Shown here: piece by piece, positions 1 to 9,382 of the stretch
Numbering within the stretch: the stretch's first letter is position 1
How the letters are laid out: every line of letters starts with the position of its first letter
Origin: JAOAGA01 sp964540515
Lineage (GTDB): Bacteria; CALINM01
Direction of reading: 5' to 3'
NCBI GenBank assembly: GCA_964540515.1
Contig: CAZIMS010000004.1
Coordinates: 62,001 to 126,000, forward strand
Length of the DNA: 64,000 bases
Notes under the pieces: generated by a model
The model's input: only the letters and a program-made list of their open reading frames with translations
Told to the model about the DNA's origin: nothing
The model's database searches: none
Made by a program: the position numbers and the translations under genes

Positions 1-38
1 ACCTCATCTGTTAAGGGGGTTATTATTTTTTTTACCAT
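1..38 (-). CDS. Fumarate hydratase class I, beta (C-terminal-domain) subunit, first 12 codons only
   Basis: An ATG on the minus strand at 38-36 opens a frame that runs off the window edge and reads MVKKIITPLTDE. The K-I-x-TPLTDE start is the usual N-terminus of the beta subunit of two-subunit class I fumarases (the beta chain carries part of the substrate site, the alpha chain the [4Fe-4S] cluster). It starts 7 nt after the alpha-subunit stop and has a purine-rich stretch in front of the ATG, so it is the third gene of the mdh-fumarase operon. A tartrate dehydratase beta subunit would look the same over so short a piece; the neighbouring malate dehydrogenase favours fumarase. Confidence 0.75.
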   Translation of the reverse strand, partial: MVKKIITPLTDE

Positions 39-45
39 AGACCCT

Positions 46-891
46 CTACAAAATAATCTCTTTATGTCTTGCGCTGTGACATTGAATGTTTACAGCCACT
101 GGTAAGCTTGCTATATGACAGGGATAAAACTCTATATGAACTGCAAGGGCAGTAATCCTTCCTCCAAACCCCATAGGACCTATGCCTAACTTGTTTATAG
201 CTTCAAGAAGATCTTCTTCCAGCTTAGCATATCTATTGTCGATGTTTTTTGAACCTATCTCTCTCAACAAAGCCTTTTTAGCAAGAAAGGCAGATTTCTC
301 AAAAGTACCACCTATACCTATGCCTACAATAATTGGCGGACAGGGATTACCACCTGCCTTTTCAACTGTTTCTATAACAAATTTTTTTACGCCTTCCACA
401 CCATCGGCAGGACGAAGCATCTTAATAGCACTCATATTTTCGCTTCCTCCACCTTTAGGAGCGGCAATTATCTTTACCTTATCACCAGGTACTATATCTA
501 TATGTAGAAGACAGGGAGTATTATCACCAGTATTTTTTCTATCAAAAAGGGGATCAGAAACTATTGATTTTCTATAAAAACCTTCTTGATAGGCAAGTCT
601 GACACCTTCGTTTATAGCCTCATAAAGGTTTTCTCCGTCGAAGAGCACCTTTTCTCCCCACTCAACAAAGACAACTGCAAAGCCCGTATCCTGACATAGC
701 GCAAGCCCTTCCGTTTCTGCTATCTCTTTATTTTCAATAAGTTGGTCAAGTATAGCCTTACCTAACGGAGATATCTCCTGTTCCCTTGCCAAGACAAAGG
801 CTTCAGTGACATCATTAGGTAAGCACTTTCCAGCCTCTAAGAAAATTTCTTTTACAGCACTTATTATCTCGTCTTTACATATTTTTCTCAT
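46..891 (-). CDS. Fumarate hydratase class I, alpha (N-terminal-domain) subunit
   Basis: 281 aa, the normal length for the alpha chain of two-subunit, oxygen-sensitive class I fumarase, which interconverts fumarate and malate in the TCA cycle. Family signatures seen are LCQDTGFA near residue 66, the NTGDNTPCLLH segment, the glycine-rich AAPKGGGSENMS loop and GNPCPP. The Cys residues in LCQDTG, NPCPP and the C-terminal FYPCH segment are candidates for the [4Fe-4S] ligands used in place of the three-cysteine set of monomeric enzymes. It lies 6 nt behind mdh and 7 nt before the beta subunit. Tartrate dehydratase (TtdA) is homologous and cannot be excluded by sequence alone, but the malate dehydrogenase partner argues for fumarase. 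Confidence 0.93.
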   Translation of the reverse strand: MRKICKDEIISAVKEIFLEAGKCLPNDVTEAFVLAREQEISPLGKAILDQLIENKEIAETEGLALCQDTGFAVVFVEWGEKVLFDGENLYEAINEGVRLAYQEGFYRKSIVSDPLFDRKNTGDNTPCLLHIDIVPGDKVKIIAAPKGGGSENMSAIKMLRPADGVEGVKKFVIETVEKAGGNPCPPIIVGIGIGGTFEKSAFLAKKALLREIGSKNIDNRYAKLEEDLLEAINKLGIGPMGFGGRITALAVHIEFYPCHIASLPVAVNIQCHSARHKEIIL

Positions 892-897
892 AAAATA

Positions 898-1830
898 TTA
901 TAACCCTGTCTTTGATATTAACTCGTTAACGGATGACACAGATTTTTTGAACATCTCTTTTTCTTCATCTGTAAACTCTAACTCATAAATATGCTCAACA
1001 CCACTGCCACCAATTTTAATAGGTACCCCCACCACTGTATCGTTAAGACCATACTCACCTTGTAGATATACAGCGCATGGCATAATCCTTTTCTTATCTT
1101 TTAAGATTGCCTCTGCCATGGCCACAACAGATGATGATGGTGCATAATAGGCACTACCCGTTTTAAGATAATTAACAATCTCTGCGCCACCATCCCTTGT
1201 TCTCTGAACAATTGCATCAAGCCTCTCTTTTGATATAAGCTTTGTAACAGGTATACCACCAACAGAACAATACCTTACCATAGGCACCATAGTATCTCCA
1301 TGGCCACCTAAAACAAAGGCAACTACATCCTCAACTGAAACTTTTAACTCTTCCGCCAAAAATGTTCTAAACCTTGCGGTATCGAGTACCCCTGCCATTC
1401 CTAATACTTTATTTCTCGGGAATCCAGAAACCTTATAAGCTACATAGGTCATCGCATCAAGTGGGTTTGAAACGACGATAATAAAAGCATTAGGAGAGTA
1501 TTTAACTACTTGTTCTGTTACGGACTTAACAATATTAGTATTTGTAGATATTAAGTCATCTCTACTCATTCCTGGTTTGCGAGGTATTCCGGCGGTTATT
1601 ATTACTACATCAGAATCTTTTGTCTCTTCGTAGCTATTGGTACCAATAATTGATACATCAGAGCCTTCTACAGGCATTGCCTCTAACAGATCAAGTCCCT
1701 TTCCTTGAGGAACTCCCTCCACAATATCAACAAGAACAATATCTCCAAGCTCCTTAGCAGCTGCCCAGTGTGCTGCTGTGGCACCTACGTTGCCTGCACC
1801 TACAATAGATATCTTTTTTCTTTTAATCAT
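898..1830 (-). CDS. mdh: Malate dehydrogenase, LDH-like type
   Basis: 310 aa; NAD-dependent oxidation of malate to oxaloacetate in the TCA cycle. The Rossmann loop GAGNVG is at residues 11-16. The mobile-loop sequence PRKPGMSR supplies R84 and R90, the pair that marks malate rather than lactate specificity. D150 and R153 (LDTARFR) and the proton-relay H177 in GGHGDTMVP are intact. A clear Shine-Dalgarno (GAGGGGG) precedes the ATG, and a near-consensus sigma-70 promoter lies about 65 nt further up. It is the first gene of mdh-fumarase alpha-fumarase beta, so consecutive TCA steps are co-transcribed. Confidence 0.97.
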   Translation of the reverse strand: MIKRKKISIVGAGNVGATAAHWAAAKELGDIVLVDIVEGVPQGKGLDLLEAMPVEGSDVSIIGTNSYEETKDSDVVIITAGIPRKPGMSRDDLISTNTNIVKSVTEQVVKYSPNAFIIVVSNPLDAMTYVAYKVSGFPRNKVLGMAGVLDTARFRTFLAEELKVSVEDVVAFVLGGHGDTMVPMVRYCSVGGIPVTKLISKERLDAIVQRTRDGGAEIVNYLKTGSAYYAPSSSVVAMAEAILKDKKRIMPCAVYLQGEYGLNDTVVGVPIKIGGSGVEHIYELEFTDEEKEMFKKSVSSVNELISKTGL

Positions 1831-1896
1831 AAAGCCCCCTCGTAATATAAAATGTCCTTAAAGAATTTTGGAAAAAAATGCTGAACAATAAATAAG

Positions 1897-1925
1897 ATAT
1901 TACAGTTAATATTTGTAAGTGTCAA
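1897..1925 (-). promoter_or_regulatory. Sigma-70 promoter of the mdh-fumarase operon
   Basis: On the minus strand the -35 box TTGACA (1925-1920, full consensus) and the -10 box TAATAT (1902-1897) are separated by exactly 17 bp. The start point would fall near 1890, giving a leader of about 60 nt before the mdh ATG. The 292-bp gap 1831-2122 holds no convincing gene; this promoter is the only clear signal in it. No operator dyad was recognised next to it. Confidence 0.75.
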
Positions 1926-2122
1926 ACAATTTTTTACTATTAGAAAAAAAATTTTAGTATTAGTAAATTTTCTTAAGACAAACACTCTAATTGTTTTATA
2001 AATTTTTTTGAATTTTGTCAGAAAGATATAGATATTTATCGCTTTTTCTATCATAAACTAAGACTTCTCAGTCTTTAATGGGGAAACAAAAGGGATTTTC
2101 ATATTAAGAAAATTTCTATTTT

Positions 2123-2968
2123 TTATTTAAGGTCTCTATGATAGAGCGAGATATTTTTATAACTTTGATTCAGGAATTGATAAAAGTACTCTGCAAAATA
2201 TACAGATCGGTGTCTGCCACCGGTACAACCAAAGGCGATTACAATAAAATCTTTCCCCTCTTTATCATAGTTTTTAATCATAAAAGGTAGCAACTTCTCT
2301 AACATTTTTATAAATGTTTTGGTGACTTTTTTCTCTTCAATAAATTTTTTTACTTCCCTATCAGTTCCTTTTTTTTCTTTTAATTCTGTAACATAATAGG
2401 GGTTAGGTATGAATCTTACGTCAAAAATATTGTCAGCATCTATTGGCATGCCATACTTAAAACCAAAGCTTATTATTTTTAATTTTATACGCTGAGGCTC
2501 AATTTTTCCTTCAGCTATTAACTCTGCTTGTCTTCTTAAATCATAATTATTACTATTTGAGGTATCTACAACATAATGGGCCTTATCTTTAAAGGCCTTT
2601 AAAATCCTTCTTTCCTCTTGAATACTGTCTATTATATCAAAGGTGTCAAGAGGGTGTTTCCTTCTTGTTTCATTAAACCTTCTAATTAAGATCTCATCTC
2701 TTGCCTCAAGAAAAATAATCTGTAGTTCGGGGACTTTTTTAAAGATATTTGTTAAGAATTTATTTGATTTAGAGAGAAAAAATTTTTCTCTAACATCAAC
2801 TACAACAGCAACCTTATTGTATCTCTTCTCTTTTTTTAATAAGTCGAAAAAATTTTTGAGAAGAGGAACAGGTAAGTTATCTACACAAAAATAACCTATA
2901 TCCTCTAAGGCTTTGATAAATACAGTCTTACCTGCTCCGGATAGTCCTGTAATAAGAAAAATTTTCAT
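2123..2968 (-). CDS. rapZ: RNase adapter / nucleotide-binding protein RapZ (YvcJ family)
   Basis: 281 aa. The N-terminal kinase-like domain begins with a Walker A, GLSGAGKT, at residues 8-15, and the C-terminal domain ends with the family hallmark GCTGGRHRSV. RapZ in enterobacteria binds GlcN6P-pathway small RNAs and GTP/ATP; outside that group the role is less clear, so the family call is firm and the sRNA-adapter role is inference. It follows hpf by 19 nt, as the last gene of the rpoD operon. Its neighbour hpf, next to rapZ in many Proteobacteria, supports the assignment. Confidence 0.93.
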   Translation of the reverse strand: MKIFLITGLSGAGKTVFIKALEDIGYFCVDNLPVPLLKNFFDLLKKEKRYNKVAVVVDVREKFFLSKSNKFLTNIFKKVPELQIIFLEARDEILIRRFNETRRKHPLDTFDIIDSIQEERRILKAFKDKAHYVVDTSNSNNYDLRRQAELIAEGKIEPQRIKLKIISFGFKYGMPIDADNIFDVRFIPNPYYVTELKEKKGTDREVKKFIEEKKVTKTFIKMLEKLLPFMIKNYDKEGKDFIVIAFGCTGGRHRSVYFAEYFYQFLNQSYKNISLYHRDLK

Positions 2969-2987
2969 TAAAAATTAACTCGTCTAT

Positions 2988-3536
2988 CTATTTTTTTGTT
3001 GCCTCTATTAGACCGTAGTTATTATCTCTCCTTTTGTAGATTACATTGACTTTATCAGTTTCAGTGTTTATAAATACGAGAAAATCTCTATTCAATAGAT
3101 CCATTTGCATAACTGCTTCTTCTATATCCATAGGTTTAATCTCATAATTTTTTACTTTTATAACCTCTTTCTTAGAACCGTCTTCTTCAGATAAGCTTAA
3201 AACTTCTTCCTTTATTGAAAGTCCTTTATTTTTATTATTCTTGTTTTTCTTGTCTTTAATCTTTTCAACATATTTTTTTAACTTTCTTTCAAGTATATCA
3301 GAGACCAGATCAATGGCAGAGTAAATATTTGTGTCCTTCTCTTCCACATGAATAAGAAAACCATTGGCATTTAAATTTACTTTTACGATATGAGAAAGTT
3401 TTTCTAAGGCAAGGGTAATCTGTAATGTTATAGGTTCTTCAACATACTTCTTCAATTTTTTACCTATTTTTATTTCTGCATACTCTCTAATGGCATCGCT
3501 ATGTTCCAGATTTGAAAAATTAATTTTGATATCCAT
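2988..3536 (-). CDS. hpf: Ribosome hibernation-promoting factor, long form
   Basis: 182 aa, matching long HPF. An N-terminal S30AE/YfiA domain (about residues 1-100) binds the 30S decoding region and a C-terminal domain (about 125-180, with the EEAVMQMDLL and VNVIYKRRDNNYGLIE segments) mediates dimerisation of 70S into 100S ribosomes. The linker around 100-125 is Lys/Asn/Glu-rich and probably disordered. It sits 25 nt behind rpoD and 19 nt before rapZ. Long HPF alone is normally enough for 100S formation. Confidence 0.93.
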   Translation of the reverse strand: MDIKINFSNLEHSDAIREYAEIKIGKKLKKYVEEPITLQITLALEKLSHIVKVNLNANGFLIHVEEKDTNIYSAIDLVSDILERKLKKYVEKIKDKKNKNNKNKGLSIKEEVLSLSEEDGSKKEVIKVKNYEIKPMDIEEAVMQMDLLNRDFLVFINTETDKVNVIYKRRDNNYGLIEATKK

Positions 3537-3561
3537 AGTCCCTCCAAATTGTTTTTTTTAA

Positions 3562-5289
3562 CTACTCAACGAAAGGTTTCAACTTTTTAGCCCTTATTGG
3601 ATGTCTTAACTTTCTTAAGGCTTTACCTTCTATCTGCCTTATCCTCTCTCTGGTAACCTTAAACTCTTGTCCTACCTCTTCTAAAGTGTGATCATATTTT
3701 TCTCCTATTCCAAACCTAAGTCTAATAACCTTTTCTTCTCTCGGAGTTAAAGTTGCAAGAACGTTTGACACAGTCTCTGTGAGATTACCTTGAACAACAG
3801 CGTCAACAGGAGATAAACTCTTCTTATCCTCAATAAAATCGCCCAAATGGCTATCTTCTTCCTCTCCAATAGGCGTTTCTAATGAGATTGGTTCTTTAGC
3901 AATCTTTAATATCTTCCTGACCTTCTCAACAGGCAACTCTGTCTTTTCAGCTATCTCTTCTGCGGTAGGTTCCCTACCCAACTCTTGTACTAAAGCACGG
4001 GACTCTCTAATAAGTTTGTTAATAGTCTCAATCATATGAACAGGAATTCTTATTGTCCTTGCCTGATCTGCTATTGCTCTTGTAATTGCCTGTCTAATCC
4101 ACCAAGTTGCATAGGTACTAAATTTATAACCTCGCTTATATTCAAACTTATCCACAGCCTTCATCAAACCAATATTGCCTTCCTGTATTAAGTCAAGAAA
4201 CTGTAAACCCCTATTAGTATATTTTTTTGCAATACTTACAACAAGTCTAAGATTGGCCTCAATGAGCTGTCTTTTTGCCTTCGATTTTTCTTCATCTCCC
4301 TCTTTCAATAACTGTAAATAACCCGAGAAGCTCTTAGGCTCTATCCCTAACTTACTAACATTATCTTTAATTGATTTAACCTCTTCAGATAAAATCTTTT
4401 TAGCCTTATTTAAACCGTCTTTAGGAAGAGTAATCTTCTTTTTGGGCAAGGAAACTCCCTCATAAATAGTCTGATACAAGAGTTCGGCCTCTTCATAATT
4501 CAAATTAAACTCTTTTTTTAGCTTTGATAGTGCTTTGTCTATATATTTTTTATAATAATTTTCGTAATCAGCCTCCATCTTCTGTCTGTAGGAACTAATT
4601 AATTTCTCATTTATATCCATATCTAAGATAATATTAATTATCTCCTCTTCAAGTTTCTTTATTTTTTTCTCGCTGTTACTTTTTCTTGCCTTTTTCAACT
4701 CTATATATTTTTTCTGAAGGGTATTAAAAAACTCGAGTATATGGGTGTAGTTAGTCTCTTTCTCTTCTTCTTCTCCTTCATATCCCTCTTCTTCCTCTTC
4801 TTCGTAATCACTTATTATATCTTTTACGGAAATCTCTCCTTTTTCTATTAAGTTTCCTAATTTAATAAAATCTTCAAAAACAGGCGTGTAAGATATTAGA
4901 GCTTTAATTATTTTTAAATCACCATTTTCTATCTTCTTAGCTAACTCTATCTCGCCCTCTCTATCAAGCAAATTTACACTTCCCATCTCCTTTAAATACA
5001 ACCTTACAGGGTCGCTACCTTTAACAAGCTCTTCATCAAGCTCCTCATAACCCTCTTCTAACTCCATATCCTCTTCAAGATAGGTTCGAGTAGATAGACT
5101 TGATATGTTATCTACTACAGGAATATCAACTTCTTCAAAAATACTTATTACTTCATCAATATAGTCGGTTGTGAAATCTTCAGGGAGCTTGTTGTTTATG
5201 TCATCATAAGTAACAAACCCCTTTTTCTTTCCCATAGCAATCATTTCCTCAATCATAGCATCTTCTTTAATATTTTTTTTGTTTTTCAT
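3562..5289 (-). CDS. rpoD: Primary RNA polymerase sigma factor RpoD (sigma-70)
   Basis: 575 aa housekeeping sigma. Region 1.1 is at the N-terminus; region 1.2 contains DPVRLYLKEMGSVNLL. A non-conserved insert with an acidic run (EEEEEGYEGEEEE, near residue 165) precedes the core. Region 2 holds LDLIQEGNIGLMKAVDKFE and the melting segment YATWWIRQAI, region 3 starts RIPVHMIETINKL, and region 4.2 ends with VTRERIRQIEGKALRKLRHP. It is 5 nt behind dnaG, the classical macromolecular-synthesis pairing, and should read the TTGACA/TATAAT promoters seen in this window. Confidence 0.97.
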   Translation of the reverse strand: MKNKKNIKEDAMIEEMIAMGKKKGFVTYDDINNKLPEDFTTDYIDEVISIFEEVDIPVVDNISSLSTRTYLEEDMELEEGYEELDEELVKGSDPVRLYLKEMGSVNLLDREGEIELAKKIENGDLKIIKALISYTPVFEDFIKLGNLIEKGEISVKDIISDYEEEEEEGYEGEEEEKETNYTHILEFFNTLQKKYIELKKARKSNSEKKIKKLEEEIINIILDMDINEKLISSYRQKMEADYENYYKKYIDKALSKLKKEFNLNYEEAELLYQTIYEGVSLPKKKITLPKDGLNKAKKILSEEVKSIKDNVSKLGIEPKSFSGYLQLLKEGDEEKSKAKRQLIEANLRLVVSIAKKYTNRGLQFLDLIQEGNIGLMKAVDKFEYKRGYKFSTYATWWIRQAITRAIADQARTIRIPVHMIETINKLIRESRALVQELGREPTAEEIAEKTELPVEKVRKILKIAKEPISLETPIGEEEDSHLGDFIEDKKSLSPVDAVVQGNLTETVSNVLATLTPREEKVIRLRFGIGEKYDHTLEEVGQEFKVTRERIRQIEGKALRKLRHPIRAKKLKPFVE

Positions 5290-5294
5290 ATATT

Positions 5295-6998
5295 CTAATT
5301 ACTCCCAAATTTTAATAATGTCTTTTGCTTTTTTTTTATATTATCTTTTTCTGACATCAACTCTTTGACAAGAGAGAAATCACCGCTTTTTTCAGCATCT
5401 ATTATCCTTTTAGTTAGCTCTTCGTTAATCTTTTCATAATATTTATTTTTTAAAAAAATTAAGTTATCAAGAAAAATTTTTTTTAAATTTTCCTCAAAAC
5501 TGTCCGATAACATATTGAGTCTATAATATAGTTGATTTGCCGTTGGAGTTAAGTCATCAAACTTCTTTCCCGTAACAAATTTATTAATAATAGAGATATG
5601 GTCTTGGCTGAAAGCAGCTAAGATTTCAGTTTCTACTTGTGTAATATATTCAGGATTTTTTATCAAGATAGCTGTTACAGTATCTTCTGGCGTATTATTT
5701 ACTCCTATGTTAATTATATCATTTTTTTCTCTTGTTTTGAAGACCTCAATAATCTCTTCTTTGCTAAAGCCTATTTGCTCTGAGACAGCCCTAATCAAAA
5801 GTGAACGCTCCAAGGGATTTGTAATATTTTCAATATGTTTTTTTATTTGTAGGATAAAAGCTCTCTGTCCACTTATAGAAGACAGTGAATGTATTATTTT
5901 ATAAAAATCTATTAAAAAGTCAATACCGTTTTTTGCATCCCCTATTGCCCTGTCAAGTTCTTCTTTTCTACCTTTAGAAATTAAACTATCGGGATCTTCT
6001 CCTTCCGGAAGTATAACTATGAAAGGATTTATGCTTTGATTTAGGAATAACTCAATCCCCCTTAGAGCAGCTTTTTTGCCTGCCGCATCTCCATCGTAGA
6101 TAAGATAAAAGTCTTCAACCATCGGTTTTAATTGTTTTATATGTTCTTCTGTGATTGCTGTCCCTAAGGTTGCAACAGTATTATTATAACCAGATTGGTG
6201 CATCATTAAACAGTCCATGTAACCTTCAACTATATATACTTTCTTAGACTTGTCAATATGTTCTTTAGCGAGATTCATCCCATAAAGGGTACTTCTTTTT
6301 GAAAATACTATTGTTTCTTGTGTGTTAACATATTTAGGAAGGCTATTGTCTAAAGACCTCCCACCAAAGGCTATAATCTCCGCTTTACTATTTATTATAG
6401 GAAAAATTATTCTATTTCTAAAAAAATCCTTTACTCCCACTGATGTAGAAGAAATTAGACCTGTCTTATCAATCTCTTTTCTGTCAAAGTTTTCATTAAT
6501 TAAATTTCTATAAAGTCTATCCCAGTCGACACCACCATAACCTAAATAGAACTTCTTGATAGTTTCTAGAGATAATTTCCTATTTTTTAAATAAGTTAAG
6601 GCCTTAGCCCCTTCTTTTGTCTTATAAAGATTATTTAAAAAGTACAGTGCCGCCTTTTTATTAATTTCTAATATTTTTCTTATCTCTTTAACTTTTTTGT
6701 TATAATCCTTATCTCTTTCAAAAAGAGTTAGCCCTGTCTCTTTCTCCAAATTTTCTAATATCTCAATATGATCCATCTTTAAATAATTCTTAAGGAACTC
6801 GATTAAATCTCCTCCTTTATTACATCCAAAGCAGTAAAATATCTGTTTACTTTCGCTAACTGTAAAAGAAGGTGTTTTTTCTTGATGAAAGGGACATAAG
6901 CCTACATAATTTTTACCTCTCTTGTTTAGGGAAATATAGCGAGATATATACTCAACAATATTTAATTTTTCCCTTATAAGCTCTCTATTTATCTTCAC
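5295..6998 (-). CDS. dnaG: DNA primase DnaG
   Basis: 567 aa; makes RNA primers at the replication fork. The N-terminal CHC2 zinc site is complete (C35, H38, C56, C59; CPFH and CFGC). The TOPRIM core follows, with the VEGYMDCL acidic motif and the YDGDAAGKKA metal-binding motif. The C-terminal part (about 430 onward) corresponds to the DnaB-helicase-interacting domain and is divergent, as in most phyla. It overlaps nothing but lies only 5 nt before rpoD and 63 nt after mutS2. Confidence 0.97.
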   Translation of the reverse strand: MKINRELIREKLNIVEYISRYISLNKRGKNYVGLCPFHQEKTPSFTVSESKQIFYCFGCNKGGDLIEFLKNYLKMDHIEILENLEKETGLTLFERDKDYNKKVKEIRKILEINKKAALYFLNNLYKTKEGAKALTYLKNRKLSLETIKKFYLGYGGVDWDRLYRNLINENFDRKEIDKTGLISSTSVGVKDFFRNRIIFPIINSKAEIIAFGGRSLDNSLPKYVNTQETIVFSKRSTLYGMNLAKEHIDKSKKVYIVEGYMDCLMMHQSGYNNTVATLGTAITEEHIKQLKPMVEDFYLIYDGDAAGKKAALRGIELFLNQSINPFIVILPEGEDPDSLISKGRKEELDRAIGDAKNGIDFLIDFYKIIHSLSSISGQRAFILQIKKHIENITNPLERSLLIRAVSEQIGFSKEEIIEVFKTREKNDIINIGVNNTPEDTVTAILIKNPEYITQVETEILAAFSQDHISIINKFVTGKKFDDLTPTANQLYYRLNMLSDSFEENLKKIFLDNLIFLKNKYYEKINEELTKRIIDAEKSGDFSLVKELMSEKDNIKKKQKTLLKFGSN

Positions 6999-7061
6999 AA
7001 TACTTCCCTAATATGACAAGCTTCAAAATAGCTGATTCTTGCCAAATCTGTGTAATTAAAA

Positions 7062-9374
7062 TCATTTTTTCAACTCTATAATAGTATAATAACTGCCGCC
7101 AGGTTCTATATAACTACCGACCCTATAATTATTAACTACCGGTGAGGTCTTTAGGAATTTATGGATACTCTCTCTCAACTTGCCCTCTCCAGCTCCATGA
7201 ATAACCTTAACAGTATCTGCTCCAGCAAGAAGCGCCCTATCTAAGAATTTATCAATTAATATTAAGGCATCATCTACTCTTTTGCCTCTTACATCTATCT
7301 GAAGATTGTCAATTTTTTCTCGATATAAACTATCTTTATCCTCTTTTCTGATACCTCTTTTTGAAGAATCTTTATCAACCTTCTTAAGCACTGAACTATC
7401 AATCCATATTTTTAAATTTTTAGTCAATACATTGTAATTATCTCCATCTATAGCAATTATCTTACCCCTTTCATTAATACTCATAATAAATACCTCATCT
7501 CCAACCTTTAGGGGCTCTTCATCTAAATCTGTAACTTTAAACTCCTTCAGTTTTTTTAATACACCGTAACTTTCTGATGATATTGCTTTATAAAACTCCC
7601 TTGCCAATTTTCTATCATTAGGTAACAATGCCATATTTTCTTCTATTTTTCTCTTTAACTCCTCTATCTCTTTTGTATATTTACTTAAAAGACCATATTT
7701 TTCCTCTTCTATTTTCTTCAATAGTAACTCTCTTTCTTTTTTTATAGTCTCAATCTCTTTTTTACTCTCCTCTAAGTGCTCTTTAAGTCTTAAAACTTCT
7801 ACATACTCTCTCTCTCTTTTCTTTTTTATTTCCTCTATATAAATATAATCATTAGCCAAGTTATTTTCACACTTTTTTATAAAATCTTCTTCATAGCCTA
7901 ATTTTTTTAGTACTTCTATAGCAAAACTACCAGAGTAGAAGCCGTAGGATATTTTATATAGAGGCTTTTGTTCATTATCATCCCAAAGCATAGAAGAAAC
8001 TATCCCGTCTTTTCTCGAGGATACATATTCTTTAATCTCGTCAATGTGTGTCCCTGAAACCACTATACCCTTCTTACTCACTAAATGATCAAGAAAGGCT
8101 ATTGAGATAGCAGTTCCTTCTTTTGGATTTGTAAAATTACCTAACTCATCAATAAAAACAATAGTCTCACTGGTTATATTTTTAATAATCTCTCTCCAAA
8201 GAAGCATTTTTGAAGTAAAACTACTTACTCCAGCTTCGATACTCTGCCTATCTTCCATATCAAAACAAAAGTTTTTAAAAAAGGGAACTTTCGATTTTTC
8301 TGATACTGGCGTAGGTACTGCCATATGGGTTAAAAGAAGTATTATAGAGATTGTTTTTATAGCTACAGTCTTGCCCCCACCATTAGGACCTGTAATAAGA
8401 AAGATCTTTTTATCTCTTGATAAAACTAAATCATTCTTAACTACATTACTTTTATCAATAAAAAGAGGATGATAGGCCCTGTATAAAGAGATGTCAATAT
8501 TTTCAGCAATTTCTGGAAAATATAGATCATACTTAAGGAGATATCTTCCCCTTGCCACAAGACTGTCTATATAGCCTAAAAACTCTAAACCTTCTCTTAT
8601 CTCTTTAGATAATACTTTTATTTTATCTTTAATATTTGTTAATATTTTTCTTTTCTCGATCTCTTCCCTTTTCTCAGCAAATATGTATTTATCATTTAAG
8701 GGGGAGATGATATCTGGCTCTACAAATAAGGTATCGCCTGATTGAGAGGTATCTCTAATAACCGCCTTGATCTCTTTTTTAAAATTAGCTTTAAGAGGAA
8801 GAACATATCTACCATCTCTTATTGTATAGTATTTATCTTGAAAGATATTGGGCTTTGAAGACATTAGCCTTTCTAACTTCTCTATAATATTCTCTCTTAA
8901 AAACTCCTTCTCTAACATTATCTTCTTTAACTCTGGAGAGCAGTCAGGGTTTAACTTACCTCTTTCTGTAAGAAATTTTGATAACTCTGACTTAAGATCC
9001 TTTAGTTCCGCCATAAAAATGAAAGAATATTCTAATATTGCATGAAGATTTAGAGTTAGGTATCTATCAAGAAAGGCTATTAACTGATTTAGATTTAAAA
9101 ATATAAATCCAGCCTCTTCTTCAGATATTAAATCAGCCTTTTCAATCCTACTTAAAACAACTCTTATATCGTCTATATAAGGTATCTGATAGTTATTTCT
9201 AACTATCAACTCCTGTATCTTTTTTATCCTATTATGTTCAATCTTTATTGATGATATAGAATCAAGAATAGGAAGCTTAGCAATAGCTTCTTTTCCATAA
9301 ACTGTCTCAGCAAAGAGGGAGACATAACCGAGTACTTTATCCAAATCCCTTCTTTCAAAACCTATAAGGGGCAT
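7062..9374 (-). CDS. mutS2: Endonuclease MutS2
   Basis: 770 aa. Core and clamp regions of the MutS fold, without the mismatch-recognition domains of MutS1, lead to a Walker A GPNGGGKT at residues 329-336 and a Walker B segment ETIVFIDELGNFT. A long charged coiled coil (about 500-600) and a linker with a small beta domain precede the C-terminal Smr nuclease domain (about 688-770) with DVRGKRVDDA and HGAGEGKLR. The family suppresses homologous recombination and, in Gram-positives, also rescues collided ribosomes; which applies here is unknown. It is 8 nt behind the yqeY-family gene. Confidence 0.95.
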   Translation of the reverse strand: MPLIGFERRDLDKVLGYVSLFAETVYGKEAIAKLPILDSISSIKIEHNRIKKIQELIVRNNYQIPYIDDIRVVLSRIEKADLISEEEAGFIFLNLNQLIAFLDRYLTLNLHAILEYSFIFMAELKDLKSELSKFLTERGKLNPDCSPELKKIMLEKEFLRENIIEKLERLMSSKPNIFQDKYYTIRDGRYVLPLKANFKKEIKAVIRDTSQSGDTLFVEPDIISPLNDKYIFAEKREEIEKRKILTNIKDKIKVLSKEIREGLEFLGYIDSLVARGRYLLKYDLYFPEIAENIDISLYRAYHPLFIDKSNVVKNDLVLSRDKKIFLITGPNGGGKTVAIKTISIILLLTHMAVPTPVSEKSKVPFFKNFCFDMEDRQSIEAGVSSFTSKMLLWREIIKNITSETIVFIDELGNFTNPKEGTAISIAFLDHLVSKKGIVVSGTHIDEIKEYVSSRKDGIVSSMLWDDNEQKPLYKISYGFYSGSFAIEVLKKLGYEEDFIKKCENNLANDYIYIEEIKKKREREYVEVLRLKEHLEESKKEIETIKKERELLLKKIEEEKYGLLSKYTKEIEELKRKIEENMALLPNDRKLAREFYKAISSESYGVLKKLKEFKVTDLDEEPLKVGDEVFIMSINERGKIIAIDGDNYNVLTKNLKIWIDSSVLKKVDKDSSKRGIRKEDKDSLYREKIDNLQIDVRGKRVDDALILIDKFLDRALLAGADTVKVIHGAGEGKLRESIHKFLKTSPVVNNYRVGSYIEPGGSYYTIIELKK

Positions 9375-9382
9375 TATTTAGT

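Noticed and set aside
182..577. Long plus-strand open frames opposite fumarase, Fmt, Amt, GspE and other genes
   Set aside because: They are antisense to well-supported genes, lack ribosome sites and show no recognisable domains.
1827..2054. 75-codon open frame on the minus strand in front of mdh
   Set aside because: Composition is that of AT-rich non-coding DNA, no ribosome site precedes its start, and the TTGACA-17-TAATAT promoter of mdh lies inside it.
2059..2076. Short hairpin AAGACT-TCTC-AGTCTT after rapZ
   Set aside because: Only 6 bp of stem and no T-run on the minus strand; not a convincing terminator.
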